Shown piece by piece: positions 1 to 8,880 of a DNA stretch of 53,913 nucleotides (positions within the stretch are counted from its first letter, which is position 1; each line of letters begins with the position of its first letter). This DNA is from Bdellovibrionales bacterium GWB1_55_8 (GTDB lineage Bacteria; Bdellovibrionota; UBA1018), in contig MEPR01000079.1 of assembly GCA_001769835.1 (NCBI GenBank), positions 8,762 through 62,674 on the forward strand, written 5' to 3'. The translations under genes were made by a program, and so were the position numbers. Below the pieces are notes generated by a model. That model made no database searches. It had not been told where the DNA came from and saw only the letters and a program-made list of their open reading frames with translations.

Positions 1-1
1 C

Positions 2-88
2 GTCGAAGGGGACGAGATTCGCCTGAAGTACGAGCAGAGTGACGGCAAGAATGTCAGCAAGTACTTCAGGAAAACTGCTGGCTGCTGA
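2..88 (+). CDS. 3' end of an unidentified CDS (partial)
   Basis: An open frame enters from the left edge and stops at TGA 86-88, giving 28 residues ending FRKTAGC. The visible tail is charged (EGDEIRLKYEQ) and too short to assign to a family. It lies on the same strand as the cytochrome gene, about 45 bases ahead of it. The real gene start is outside the window. Confidence 0.5.
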   Translation, partial: VEGDEIRLKYEQSDGKNVSKYFRKTAGC

Positions 89-132
89 TTTCGGCCGTTT
101 CGGCTGAGGCGCCAAGTTTCGGGGGGGAATTC

Positions 133-1533
133 ATGAGAAGGACGGTTTCGTTCTTGGTTTGTCTGCTTATTGCCTTTCATGGCGGGCTTGGTTTCTCGAA
201 AGAAAAGGGGCCAGCGCCTTCCCCCAGGGCTCCCGCGGTGCATGCAGGCAGGGCGTATATCGAGAAAAACGGCTACAAAGGCCCCGAGACTTGCGAGGAA
301 TGTCATCCAGGGACAGCCAAGGAGTTCCTTGGCGTCGTCCACTGGAAACACGCGTCGAAGGTCACCAATGTGGAAGGACTGGATCCGAATAAGGAATATG
401 GAATGCTCAACCGTATCTACACGATGTGCAATGGCAACGACATCGTGAATGATTTGAAAGAGATTCCGAAGAACGCAGCCGGAAAATCCAAGTTTTCCGG
501 CTGCAGTACCTGTCATCCGGGCAACAACATCAGCGGGGTGGGGAGTGTTGGGCCCGAGGCGGAGAAGGCGATCGACTGCCTGGTCTGTCACTCCACTGAA
601 TATGATTTTCGAGCGCGCAAGGCCTTTCGCGATGAGCAGGGCCGAGTAGTGATGGGGCAGGATCGAAGCAAGAAGGCGGCTCTCGCGATCGGCAAGCCTA
701 CAGTGAAGAACTGCATGGTCTGCCATGAGTCGGCAGGCGGCGGAGTGCTTATCAAGCGAGGGTTTTCGTTCACGGCGGAAACCGATGTACATGCGGAAAA
801 GGGCATGACTTGCGTGGATTGCCACAAAACGAAGAACCATCGAATACCGACCGGATTTGACCCGAATAACTGGGCGAACGACGGTTTGCGTCTGGCCTGC
901 GCTGATTGCCACACGGAGCAGCCTCATCAGGACGCTGATTACAACCGACACACCGCTCGTATCGCGTGCCAGACCTGCCATATTCCCCGGACTGGCGGTG
1001 CTCTGGCCAAGGACTTCACCAAGTGGACCAAGGGGAGCGACGGCTTTTTCGAGCCCACCACACTCCGCAAGGAAGCCAATGAAACACTGCCGGTGTACGC
1101 GTGGTTCAATAAAAACGTGATCAACAAGCCTGAGTTCATCGGGCCCAAGGGACGCCGCTCCGACAAGACCAGCAAAATTTACCCGTTCAAGATTTTCCAA
1201 GGAAAGGCATATTTCGACAAAAAAACAGGAGCGCTTCTTTCCATGGACTTCGCGCCCCCCATGGCCACTGGCGACACGCTGGCGGGAGTCGCCTCAGCAG
1301 CCAAGAAACTCGGCATCAAGAAATATGAGCCGGTGCCTGGTTGGCAGACAGTCTATTTCGCGAGCAGTCATCTTGTTACAAAAGAGAATGCTCTGACTTG
1401 CATTAACTGCCATTCGGTCAACAGCGTGCTGAATTTCAGGGAACTGGGTTACTCCGAGAAAGAAATGAAAAAGCTCACGAGTGCGCAGCTCTACTTTGAA
1501 AAGGCCGCCAAGCAGCAGGAAGAGGAGTGGTAG
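133..1533 (+). CDS. Octaheme c-type cytochrome, tetrathionate-reductase-like
   Basis: The 466-aa protein has an N-terminal signal peptide (about residues 1-22) and exactly eight CxxCH haem motifs, at about residues 54, 124, 149, 194, 227, 256, 279 and 423. It should therefore be a periplasmic octahaem cytochrome. The spacing, with a first haem followed by a long gap holding HWKH and MCNGND and then CSTCH, resembles the octahaem tetrathionate reductase (Otr) family of Shewanella. That family reduces tetrathionate, nitrite or hydroxylamine in vitro. No CxxCK motif is present, so it is not NrfA. A G-rich ribosome site (GGGGGGG) lies just before the ATG. No quinol dehydrogenase or maturation gene is visible beside it, so the electron donor is unknown. 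The multihaem assignment is certain; the substrate is inferred. Confidence 0.85.
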   Translation: MRRTVSFLVCLLIAFHGGLGFSKEKGPAPSPRAPAVHAGRAYIEKNGYKGPETCEECHPGTAKEFLGVVHWKHASKVTNVEGLDPNKEYGMLNRIYTMCNGNDIVNDLKEIPKNAAGKSKFSGCSTCHPGNNISGVGSVGPEAEKAIDCLVCHSTEYDFRARKAFRDEQGRVVMGQDRSKKAALAIGKPTVKNCMVCHESAGGGVLIKRGFSFTAETDVHAEKGMTCVDCHKTKNHRIPTGFDPNNWANDGLRLACADCHTEQPHQDADYNRHTARIACQTCHIPRTGGALAKDFTKWTKGSDGFFEPTTLRKEANETLPVYAWFNKNVINKPEFIGPKGRRSDKTSKIYPFKIFQGKAYFDKKTGALLSMDFAPPMATGDTLAGVASAAKKLGIKKYEPVPGWQTVYFASSHLVTKENALTCINCHSVNSVLNFRELGYSEKEMKKLTSAQLYFEKAAKQQEEEW

Positions 1534-1581
1534 ACCGGGTCGACGCCAGAAGAAAGGTCCACGCCCTGCATCTAAACGGGC

Positions 1582-1779
1582 ATGCGCCTGATGAAATGGT
1601 TGCGGCGAAAGAAGGCGCCGGCAGCTGCTGACCGGCACGATCCAGCCCGCCGCTGGCAGCAGATGGCTCTTTCTGATGAAGACGCCCGGCTTGTTGAGGA
1701 AGCCCTACCTCAACACCACGAAACGCCGAGCAAAACCAATCGTGATTTTCTGGCCAGATTGCGGCGCAGGGCCGGATAG
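1582..1779 (+). CDS. Small basic hypothetical protein
   Basis: This is a 65-aa protein with a basic start (MRLMKWLRRKK), a central WQQMALSDEDARLVEEAL segment and a basic tail. It has no signal peptide and no family I recognise. It is supported by a second, degenerate copy of its middle (58 bp, roughly 80% identical by eye) at 3065-3122, where the reading frame and the QQMALS-ED-RLVE pattern are kept. That conservation suggests a real coding element carried with the mobile debris of this region. The true start could be ATG 1591 (MKWL). Confidence 0.45.
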   Translation: MRLMKWLRRKKAPAAADRHDPARRWQQMALSDEDARLVEEALPQHHETPSKTNRDFLARLRRRAG

Positions 1780-1787
1780 GGAAGCGC

Positions 1788-2171
1788 CTAATCAGAATCG
1801 CCGTCGCTTGCTCCTCTGGTAAAATAATAGGATGCGCCCAGAAGCGTGGGACCGGAGAAAATGGGGACGAATAGGACCAGAACGGGAAGCCATGCCCTGT
1901 CTTCCGGCGAGCCAAAGAGCGCCGTAAACGCGATCATCAAAACGAGAACTGTTACCAGGCCACGTTTGATCGTTTTCCAGAACAATTCTTCCGGGGTTTC
2001 GGATTTGGGGAGCGCCATCCTGTACCCGATGAAGCTGGAGAGGAGAGCTATGCTGACGAACGCGATAGCGTTGCGTTTCCAGGCGTCGTCAAACTTGAAA
2101 CCTTTTGAGGCAGCCAGCAGGTAGCCGGTAATAAATGGACCACCCAGCAACGCTGATATTCGCAGCAACAT
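1788..2171 (-). CDS. Small integral membrane protein, unknown function
   Basis: The 127-aa protein is very hydrophobic, with about four likely membrane segments: ISALLGGPFITGYLLA near the start, IAFVSIALLSSFIGYRM, VTVLVLMIAFTALFG and LPVLVLFVPIFSGPTLL. The C-terminus is short and acidic. I do not recognise the family. The gene is convergent with the 65-aa gene and sits alone between it and the transposase debris. The regular hydrophobic pattern argues that the frame is real, although another gene-length ORF on the opposite strand overlaps it. Confidence 0.6.
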   Translation of the reverse strand: MLLRISALLGGPFITGYLLAASKGFKFDDAWKRNAIAFVSIALLSSFIGYRMALPKSETPEELFWKTIKRGLVTVLVLMIAFTALFGSPEDRAWLPVLVLFVPIFSGPTLLGASYYFTRGASDGDSD

Positions 2172-2272
2172 TCACCGATGTTAGCTCGAATTCAACCCTC
2201 CGTCTTCGTTTTTGCCGGATCAGACGGTTTAGATCGCGCGGAAAATCCCCGGCTCAGGCGCCCGCAGACTCG

Positions 2273-2508
2273 GTGTTTATAGAAAACTGGAGCCCCGAGC
2301 AGATCGCGGGTCGTTCCAAGATCGACGGACCGCAAGAGATCAGCCACGAATCGCTTATCAGCTCGTTCTGTTCAATCGCAAAAAGGGAGGAACTCATCAA
2401 GTCCTGACTCCCAGCAAATGCCTGGGCTTCTTGACTCCAAAAGAAGTCCATTCTGATCAGGGTCCACGTCCTCAAAACCAAGCTTTCACTTCCAGGTGTT
2501 GCATTTGA
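2273..2508 (+). pseudogene. IS30-family transposase relic (internally deleted, frameshifted)
   Basis: Reading from 2273 gives ENWSPEQIAGR then ISHESLI, the signature of the IS30 transposase N-terminal region. After a frame change at about 2360 the next frame reads LFNRKKGGT and then jumps to LTPSKCLGFLTPKEV, which matches the C-terminal RPRKCLGF-TP-EVF segment of the same family. The whole DDE catalytic core between these blocks is missing, so the remnant cannot transpose. It stops at TGA 2506-2508, immediately before the Y1-transposase gene. No terminal inverted repeats could be identified with confidence. Confidence 0.75.
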
Positions 2509-2522
2509 TAGATCTCCAGGGC

Positions 2523-3065
2523 ATGAAACAAGCCTCATTTCTCCCATCCCTTCGTCTCGAGCATGGGGGAGATGTCTGTCAGGGGCGAAGGAAAGTTGCT
2601 CGTCCGTTCAGTCACAAGCACCCGATCCATCTGGTGCTTCGTTCCAGTCGCGCGCGAGGCAGATGGTCTTTACTCACACGCGATAACGCGCGACGTATCG
2701 AAAAGCTTCTCAATGCATGCGCAAAGAAACATCGGATTCAGGTGTATCGATTTGTAAACGTCGGAAACCACTTGCATCTGCTGATCAGAACTACGGCTTC
2801 GGGTTACCTTGCTGCCAAACAGGACTTCCAGGGCTTTGTTCGCGAATTCGCGGGATCGATTGCGTTTCAGGTCACTGGCGCAAAAAAGGCGAATGCGAAA
2901 GGCAGGTTTTGGGATAAGACGCTCTATTCCAGACTTGTGAGCTGGGGGCGAGAGTTCAAGAGAGTGACCGAGTACTTCACGAAGAACTTTCTTGAGGCAC
3001 GAGGACTCTGGACGGGAAGCTGGAACCCGTTTGAAACCGTCTTTGCCACGGCACCGCCCGGTTAG
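2523..3065 (+). CDS. REP-associated tyrosine transposase (Y1_Tnp/IS200-like)
   Basis: The 180-aa protein shows the RAYT pattern: an N-terminal GRRKVARPFSHKHPIHLVLR block, the HUH-type metal motif (NHLHLLIR), and a C-terminal helix with YFTKNF that can supply the catalytic Tyr. Family members are single-strand DNA nucleases that act on REP palindromes. I chose ATG 2523 (MKQASFLPS) because family proteins start with MKQ-x-F; an upstream ATG at 2496 is in frame but lies inside the IS30 relic. No clear REP array is visible nearby. The gene appears intact and lies within a small cluster of mobile debris. Confidence 0.85.
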   Translation: MKQASFLPSLRLEHGGDVCQGRRKVARPFSHKHPIHLVLRSSRARGRWSLLTRDNARRIEKLLNACAKKHRIQVYRFVNVGNHLHLLIRTTASGYLAAKQDFQGFVREFAGSIAFQVTGAKKANAKGRFWDKTLYSRLVSWGREFKRVTEYFTKNFLEARGLWTGSWNPFETVFATAPPG

Positions 3066-3122
3066 CCCACCGTCGGCAGCAGATGGCGCTTTCGGCCGAA
3101 GACTCCCGGCTTGTGGAAAAAG
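3065..3122 (+). repeat. Degenerate second copy of part of the 65-aa gene
   Basis: These 58 bases align without gaps to 1645-1702, with about 11 mismatches by eye. Read in the matching frame they still give RRQQMALSAEDSRLVEK. The similarity ends at the end of the convergent lipoprotein gene. It begins right at the stop codon of the Y1 transposase. It is therefore a broken remnant of a second copy, not an intact gene. Confidence 0.7.
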
Positions 3123-3123
3123 A

Positions 3124-3732
3124 TCAAAGCAGCGACAAGAAGTCGTGCAGGCTGATCATCGTTCCGCAGCTGATTCCCACCTGGGCGTTTTCCTCGAGGA
3201 GGTAAACCTCTCCGCCTTGGCGGGAGGTGAGGAACAATGGATCGGCAGCGGACTCAATTCGGTCGTACACAGAGACATACTGGGTCCCATAGTAGTGGCC
3301 GATCGACTCATCTCTCTTGGTTTCCGCCTGAATCGTCAGAATCTGATTCTCATTCGAGGAGCGGGTGGCAGGCTCGTCGCCTTCGTAAGTACGGGAGTCC
3401 TGAATTGTCTTCCGAGCAATGGTGGTGGAGCCTGAGCGGTAGGCGAGCGCAATGAGGTCGCCGCGGACAACCTGCCCGACCTGGGTCGGCTCGATAATGA
3501 TGAGCTTGACCTTGTCGCGCAGTGCTTGCGCAGTTTGGTTTTGCGCATCTTTTTTGAGCGCTTTGAATTCCCGATAAAGGCTGCGCAGCTGGGAATGCGC
3601 GCAGTAATCATCGCTAGCTGCGTTGATCTGGACGGGGATCCCGAGTTTTCTCTCGAGTTTCTCCTCCAGGCTTTTGCAGCCCGCAAGGCCCAGGCTGAGA
3701 GCGACGATCATCGAAAGTGTCAAACCACGCAT
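3124..3732 (-). CDS. Putative lipoprotein, unknown function
   Basis: The start is ATG at 3732, preceded by TTGGAGG, giving 202 aa; the longer open frame to 3861 has no signal upstream. The N-terminus MRGLTLSMIVALSLGLAGC is a lipoprotein signal with cleavage before Cys19, followed by KSLEEKLERKLG. The rest is soluble and mixed, with a short coiled-coil-prone stretch (YREFKALKKDAQ). I do not recognise the family. Its probable location is the periplasmic face of the inner or outer membrane. It is divergent from the MBL hydrolase gene, with about 120 bases between the starts. Confidence 0.7.
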   Translation of the reverse strand: MRGLTLSMIVALSLGLAGCKSLEEKLERKLGIPVQINAASDDYCAHSQLRSLYREFKALKKDAQNQTAQALRDKVKLIIIEPTQVGQVVRGDLIALAYRSGSTTIARKTIQDSRTYEGDEPATRSSNENQILTIQAETKRDESIGHYYGTQYVSVYDRIESAADPLFLTSRQGGEVYLLEENAQVGISCGTMISLHDFLSLL

Positions 3733-3852
3733 GCTGACCTCCAAAGTGGGTGCGTTGTAAGCTAGTTGCAGACCTATTCGCAACCGAAATCGGCCGCCTG
3801 GCTCCTTCCTTAGCGCTGGGAGCACCCAGTCCTTTGTGCTACTCTCGCGCGC

Positions 3853-5654
<1,802 letters not shown>

Positions 5655-5690
5655 GTCATCATCACGCAAGAACTTGAACTAGGGGAAGTC

Positions 5691-6116
5691 ATGACGCTCA
5701 ATAAAGCACTTCGTACCACTTGGTCCGTCTCGTTGAATTTTGCGCTGATCAGCGCTTTTGCTGTTTCCGCTTTCGCTGAAAATCCAGCGGTTCCCGCGGG
5801 CTCGGCTCCGGCACCCGGCAACGGTGTTCCTGCGCAGCCTGGAATCGGCGGCATGCTGGTTCCGTTCCTGGCGATGTTCGCCGTCGTTTATTTCCTGATG
5901 ATTCGGCCTCAGCAAAAGAAAATGCGCGAGCAGCAGGCAATGATCAACGCGCTTCAACAGGGCGATGAAGTCGTCACGAGTTCTGGAATTATCGGAACGA
6001 TCACGGGCCTGACTGAAAAAGTGGTCACGATCGAGATCGCGTCGAATGTTAAAATCAAAGTAATGAAAAGTCATGTTGCCCAGGTAGTGAAGGGCCAGAT
6101 CAAGGATCTCGGCTGA
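5691..6116 (+). CDS. yajC: Preprotein translocase accessory subunit YajC
   Basis: The 141-aa protein works with SecDF at the SecYEG translocon. A hydrophobic N-terminal stretch is followed by a Pro/Ala/Gly-rich linker and a single strong membrane segment, LVPFLAMFAVVYFLMIRPQQ. The RPQQKKMREQQ and GDEVVTSSGIIGTI motifs after it are diagnostic of YajC. At 141 aa it is longer than the usual 85-110 aa because of the extra N-terminal segment, which looks like a cleavable signal peptide (cut near AFA, about residue 25). The ribosome site AGGGGAAG precedes the ATG. Confidence 0.95.
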   Translation: MTLNKALRTTWSVSLNFALISAFAVSAFAENPAVPAGSAPAPGNGVPAQPGIGGMLVPFLAMFAVVYFLMIRPQQKKMREQQAMINALQQGDEVVTSSGIIGTITGLTEKVVTIEIASNVKIKVMKSHVAQVVKGQIKDLG

Positions 6117-6138
6117 TAGCCGAGCAGAGGAGCAACTC

Positions 6139-7854
6139 ATGAACCGGAGCTGGTGGGCGAAGTTCGCGCTGCTGATGTTCTTTACCGTTCTTTCAGTGAT
6201 CTACGTATATCCAACGCTTGCGCGGCTGGATCTGGAGAACACGAAATTTCCTTTCAAGCAGAAGATCAATCTCGGGCTGGACTTGCAGGGCGGCCTGTAC
6301 ATGGTCCTCGGCGTCGACTTCAATAAGGTTTTCAAGGACATCGTCGATCGCCAGGCTTCGGCTCTGGAAGGGCGATTGAAAGAAAAGGGAATCCCGGTAA
6401 AGAACGTGAAAGTCGTTCGCGAGGGGCTGCCGGTCGAAGATCCGCATATCACCTTTGAGTTCGATATCGCGAAGAACGATGAGGTCCGAAACATTATCAA
6501 AGACGAGTTCTGGACGCTTCGAATGGTCGGTGACAAACCGGGCAACTATGAAGTGGGTTTGTCTCGCGAGTTCCGCGTCGACGTCCGCGATCGCACGATG
6601 AACCAGAGTATCGAAGTCATTCGGAATCGTATTGACGAATTCGGCGTAACCGAGCCCTCGATCGTGAGTCAGGGAACGGACCGCCTGGTGGTCGAACTCC
6701 CCGGCGTGAAAGACATCGAACGCGCCAAGGGCCTGATCGGGCGTACCGCGAAACTTGAATTCAAGATCGTCGACGACAAAGCCATGGCGCCAGACCAGGT
6801 CGCCGCGCTCGTGAATGAAATCGAGCAAAAGCAGAACATCACCTTCAAGGAAGGCCAGAAGTTCTCCGACTATGTAGCGAAGCTCAACGAGCACGCGAAG
6901 GGCCGGATTCCTGAAGGCGACGAGATCGCATTTGAGCGCTCCACCGTGCCGGGCATGCCGGCTACGCGGATTCCTTACCTCCTGCACTCCAAAGTGGATG
7001 TGACCGGGGAAGAGCTTGCTGACGCGAATGTCAATTTCGACCAGGAAACTCGTCGCCCGAACGTCGGGTTCCAGATGAATCCCCGTGGAGCCACGATGTT
7101 CGGTAAGCTCACCGGCGACAACATTGGTCGCAGACTGGCCATCGTGCTCGACAATATCGTGCACTCGGCGCCGGTCATTCAGAGCAAGATTTCTGAAAAT
7201 GGACAGATCACGCTGGGTCAGGGCGATCCTGACGCGCTGATGAAAGAAGCCAAGGACCTTGCGATCGTGCTTCGCGCAGGCGCATTGCCGGCTCAGCTCG
7301 ATTTCCTCGAGCAGCGGGTGGTCGGACCGTCTCTTGGAAGCGACTCGATCAAAAAGGGAGCTATTGCAAGCACAGTCGGAATCCTGATGGTCTTTTTGTT
7401 CGCCGGAGTTTATTACCGGAAGTCCGGTGTGATCGCGATCATCTCGTTGTTGCTGAACGTCCTTTTTGTCCTGGCGATTCTAGTGGGCATGGAAGCCACT
7501 TTGACGCTTCCGGGTATCGCAGGTATTGCGCTTACGATCGGCATGGCGGTCGACTCAAATATCATCATTTTTGAGCGTATTCGCGATGAAGTCAGGGCGG
7601 GCAAGCAGCTGCACGGAGCGATTGAAGCAGGATTCCAAAAAGCTTTCAGTGCCATTTTGGATTCGAACATCACGACTGCTGCAGCTGCTGTTGTTCTTCT
7701 GATGTACGGAACAGGTCCGATCAAGGGCTTTGCCGTGACATTGTTGATCGGGATCGTGACCACCGTGTTCGCAGCCGTCTTTGTTTGCCGGCTGATGTTT
7801 GATTTATATCTCAAGCGCCTCCAGGACAAGGGGCAGCAAACCATCAGTATCTGA
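6139..7854 (+). CDS. secD: Protein translocase subunit SecD
   Basis: SecD uses the proton gradient to help proteins exit the translocon on the periplasmic side. The 571-aa protein has one N-terminal membrane helix, then LGLDLQGGLYMVLGV (the D1 motif). The large periplasmic domain contains RNRIDEFGVTEPSI and VELPGVKD. The C-terminal membrane block has five helices with GIALTIGMAVDSNIIIFERIR, the RND-type signature. The ribosome site GAGGAG lies before the ATG. It is 22 bases after yajC and 15 bases before secF, so this is one operon. Confidence 0.97.
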   Translation: MNRSWWAKFALLMFFTVLSVIYVYPTLARLDLENTKFPFKQKINLGLDLQGGLYMVLGVDFNKVFKDIVDRQASALEGRLKEKGIPVKNVKVVREGLPVEDPHITFEFDIAKNDEVRNIIKDEFWTLRMVGDKPGNYEVGLSREFRVDVRDRTMNQSIEVIRNRIDEFGVTEPSIVSQGTDRLVVELPGVKDIERAKGLIGRTAKLEFKIVDDKAMAPDQVAALVNEIEQKQNITFKEGQKFSDYVAKLNEHAKGRIPEGDEIAFERSTVPGMPATRIPYLLHSKVDVTGEELADANVNFDQETRRPNVGFQMNPRGATMFGKLTGDNIGRRLAIVLDNIVHSAPVIQSKISENGQITLGQGDPDALMKEAKDLAIVLRAGALPAQLDFLEQRVVGPSLGSDSIKKGAIASTVGILMVFLFAGVYYRKSGVIAIISLLLNVLFVLAILVGMEATLTLPGIAGIALTIGMAVDSNIIIFERIRDEVRAGKQLHGAIEAGFQKAFSAILDSNITTAAAAVVLLMYGTGPIKGFAVTLLIGIVTTVFAAVFVCRLMFDLYLKRLQDKGQQTISI

Positions 7855-7869
7855 TGAGAGGATAGACAG

Positions 7870-8838
7870 ATGTTTCAGCTGATTCGACCGGATACTAATT
7901 ACGATTTCGTCGGAAAACGTTTTATCTGGGCAGGCATTTCCGGAGCCGCGGTTTTGCTTACCATTGTTCTTTTCTTCACGAAGGGCCTGAATTACGGAAT
8001 CGATTTCACAGGCGGCGCTGAGGTGCAGGTAAGAGTGCCTCAGAACTGGGAAATCGGGATGGTCCGATCCGCTATTGAACAAGGCGGGTTGGAAGGAGCG
8101 CGGGTTCAGCAGATCGGTGAACCGGCGGCTCACGAGTTTCTGATCAAAGCTCAAGGCGACGCCTCGACGCTGAACCAGGTTTCCGGACAGGTGGAAGCAG
8201 CGATCTCCAAGCAGCTCAAACCCGGCGAGTACGAGATCCAGAGAGTGGACGTTGTTGGGCCCGCGGCAGGCAAGTCACTTCGGATGAGCGGTTTCCTTTC
8301 AATGTTCTACGCGCTTCTGGCGATCCTGATCTATGTCGGGATCCGGTTTGATATCCGTTATGCGCCCGGTCTCGTGGTCGCGCTTTTCCATGACGCAATT
8401 ATCGTTATCGGTATTTTTATTGTGACAGGAAAGCAGTTTGATCTTCAGATCCTCGCAGCCCTTCTCGCGTTGATCGGGTATTCCTGCAACGATACGATCG
8501 TTATTTACGACCGCATTCGCGAAGTTCTGCAGATTCATCCCGGTATGAAAATCGAGGTCGCGGTGAACAAGGCCGTAAACGAAACCCTCGGTCGTTCGAT
8601 TCTGACTTCAGTAGTCACGTTGCTGACTGTCGTTGCTCTTCTCTTTTTCGGTGGCAACGTCATTCATGATTTCGCCTTTGCTCTGACGGTCGGCATTATC
8701 GCGGGTTGTTACTCCACAATATTTGTAGCGAGTCCGTTCGTGATCGCGATTTCGAATTATTACGACAAGCGCCTGGCCAAGCAGCAGGGAAGTTCGGGTG
8801 GTCCGGGCGGTGCCGTTCGGCAACCCAAAACGACCTAA
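7870..8838 (+). CDS. secF: Protein translocase subunit SecF
   Basis: SecF is the partner of SecD in the proton-driven SecDF complex. The 322-aa protein starts with a membrane helix and the NYGIDFTGGAEVQV motif. The periplasmic segment follows, with QRVDVVGPAAGKSL. Five further membrane helices then contain LIGYSCNDTIVIYDRIRE, the conserved RND-type signature, and LGRSILTSVVTLLTV. The tail is short and rich in Gly and Gln. The ribosome site GAGAGGA precedes the start. Confidence 0.97.
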   Translation: MFQLIRPDTNYDFVGKRFIWAGISGAAVLLTIVLFFTKGLNYGIDFTGGAEVQVRVPQNWEIGMVRSAIEQGGLEGARVQQIGEPAAHEFLIKAQGDASTLNQVSGQVEAAISKQLKPGEYEIQRVDVVGPAAGKSLRMSGFLSMFYALLAILIYVGIRFDIRYAPGLVVALFHDAIIVIGIFIVTGKQFDLQILAALLALIGYSCNDTIVIYDRIREVLQIHPGMKIEVAVNKAVNETLGRSILTSVVTLLTVVALLFFGGNVIHDFAFALTVGIIAGCYSTIFVASPFVIAISNYYDKRLAKQQGSSGGPGGAVRQPKTT

Positions 8839-8880
8839 CTTGCATTGCCAGAGCCAGTATTTCCCAGAAGCAGTATTTCA

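Noticed and set aside
2254-2547. 97-aa minus-strand frame across the IS30 relic
   Set aside because: The plus strand carries recognisable transposase fragments; the minus frame has no similarity and no start signal.
6193-7164. 323-aa open frame on the minus strand inside secD
   Set aside because: secD is certain on the other strand from family motifs; this frame is its antisense shadow and has no recognisable domain or ribosome site.
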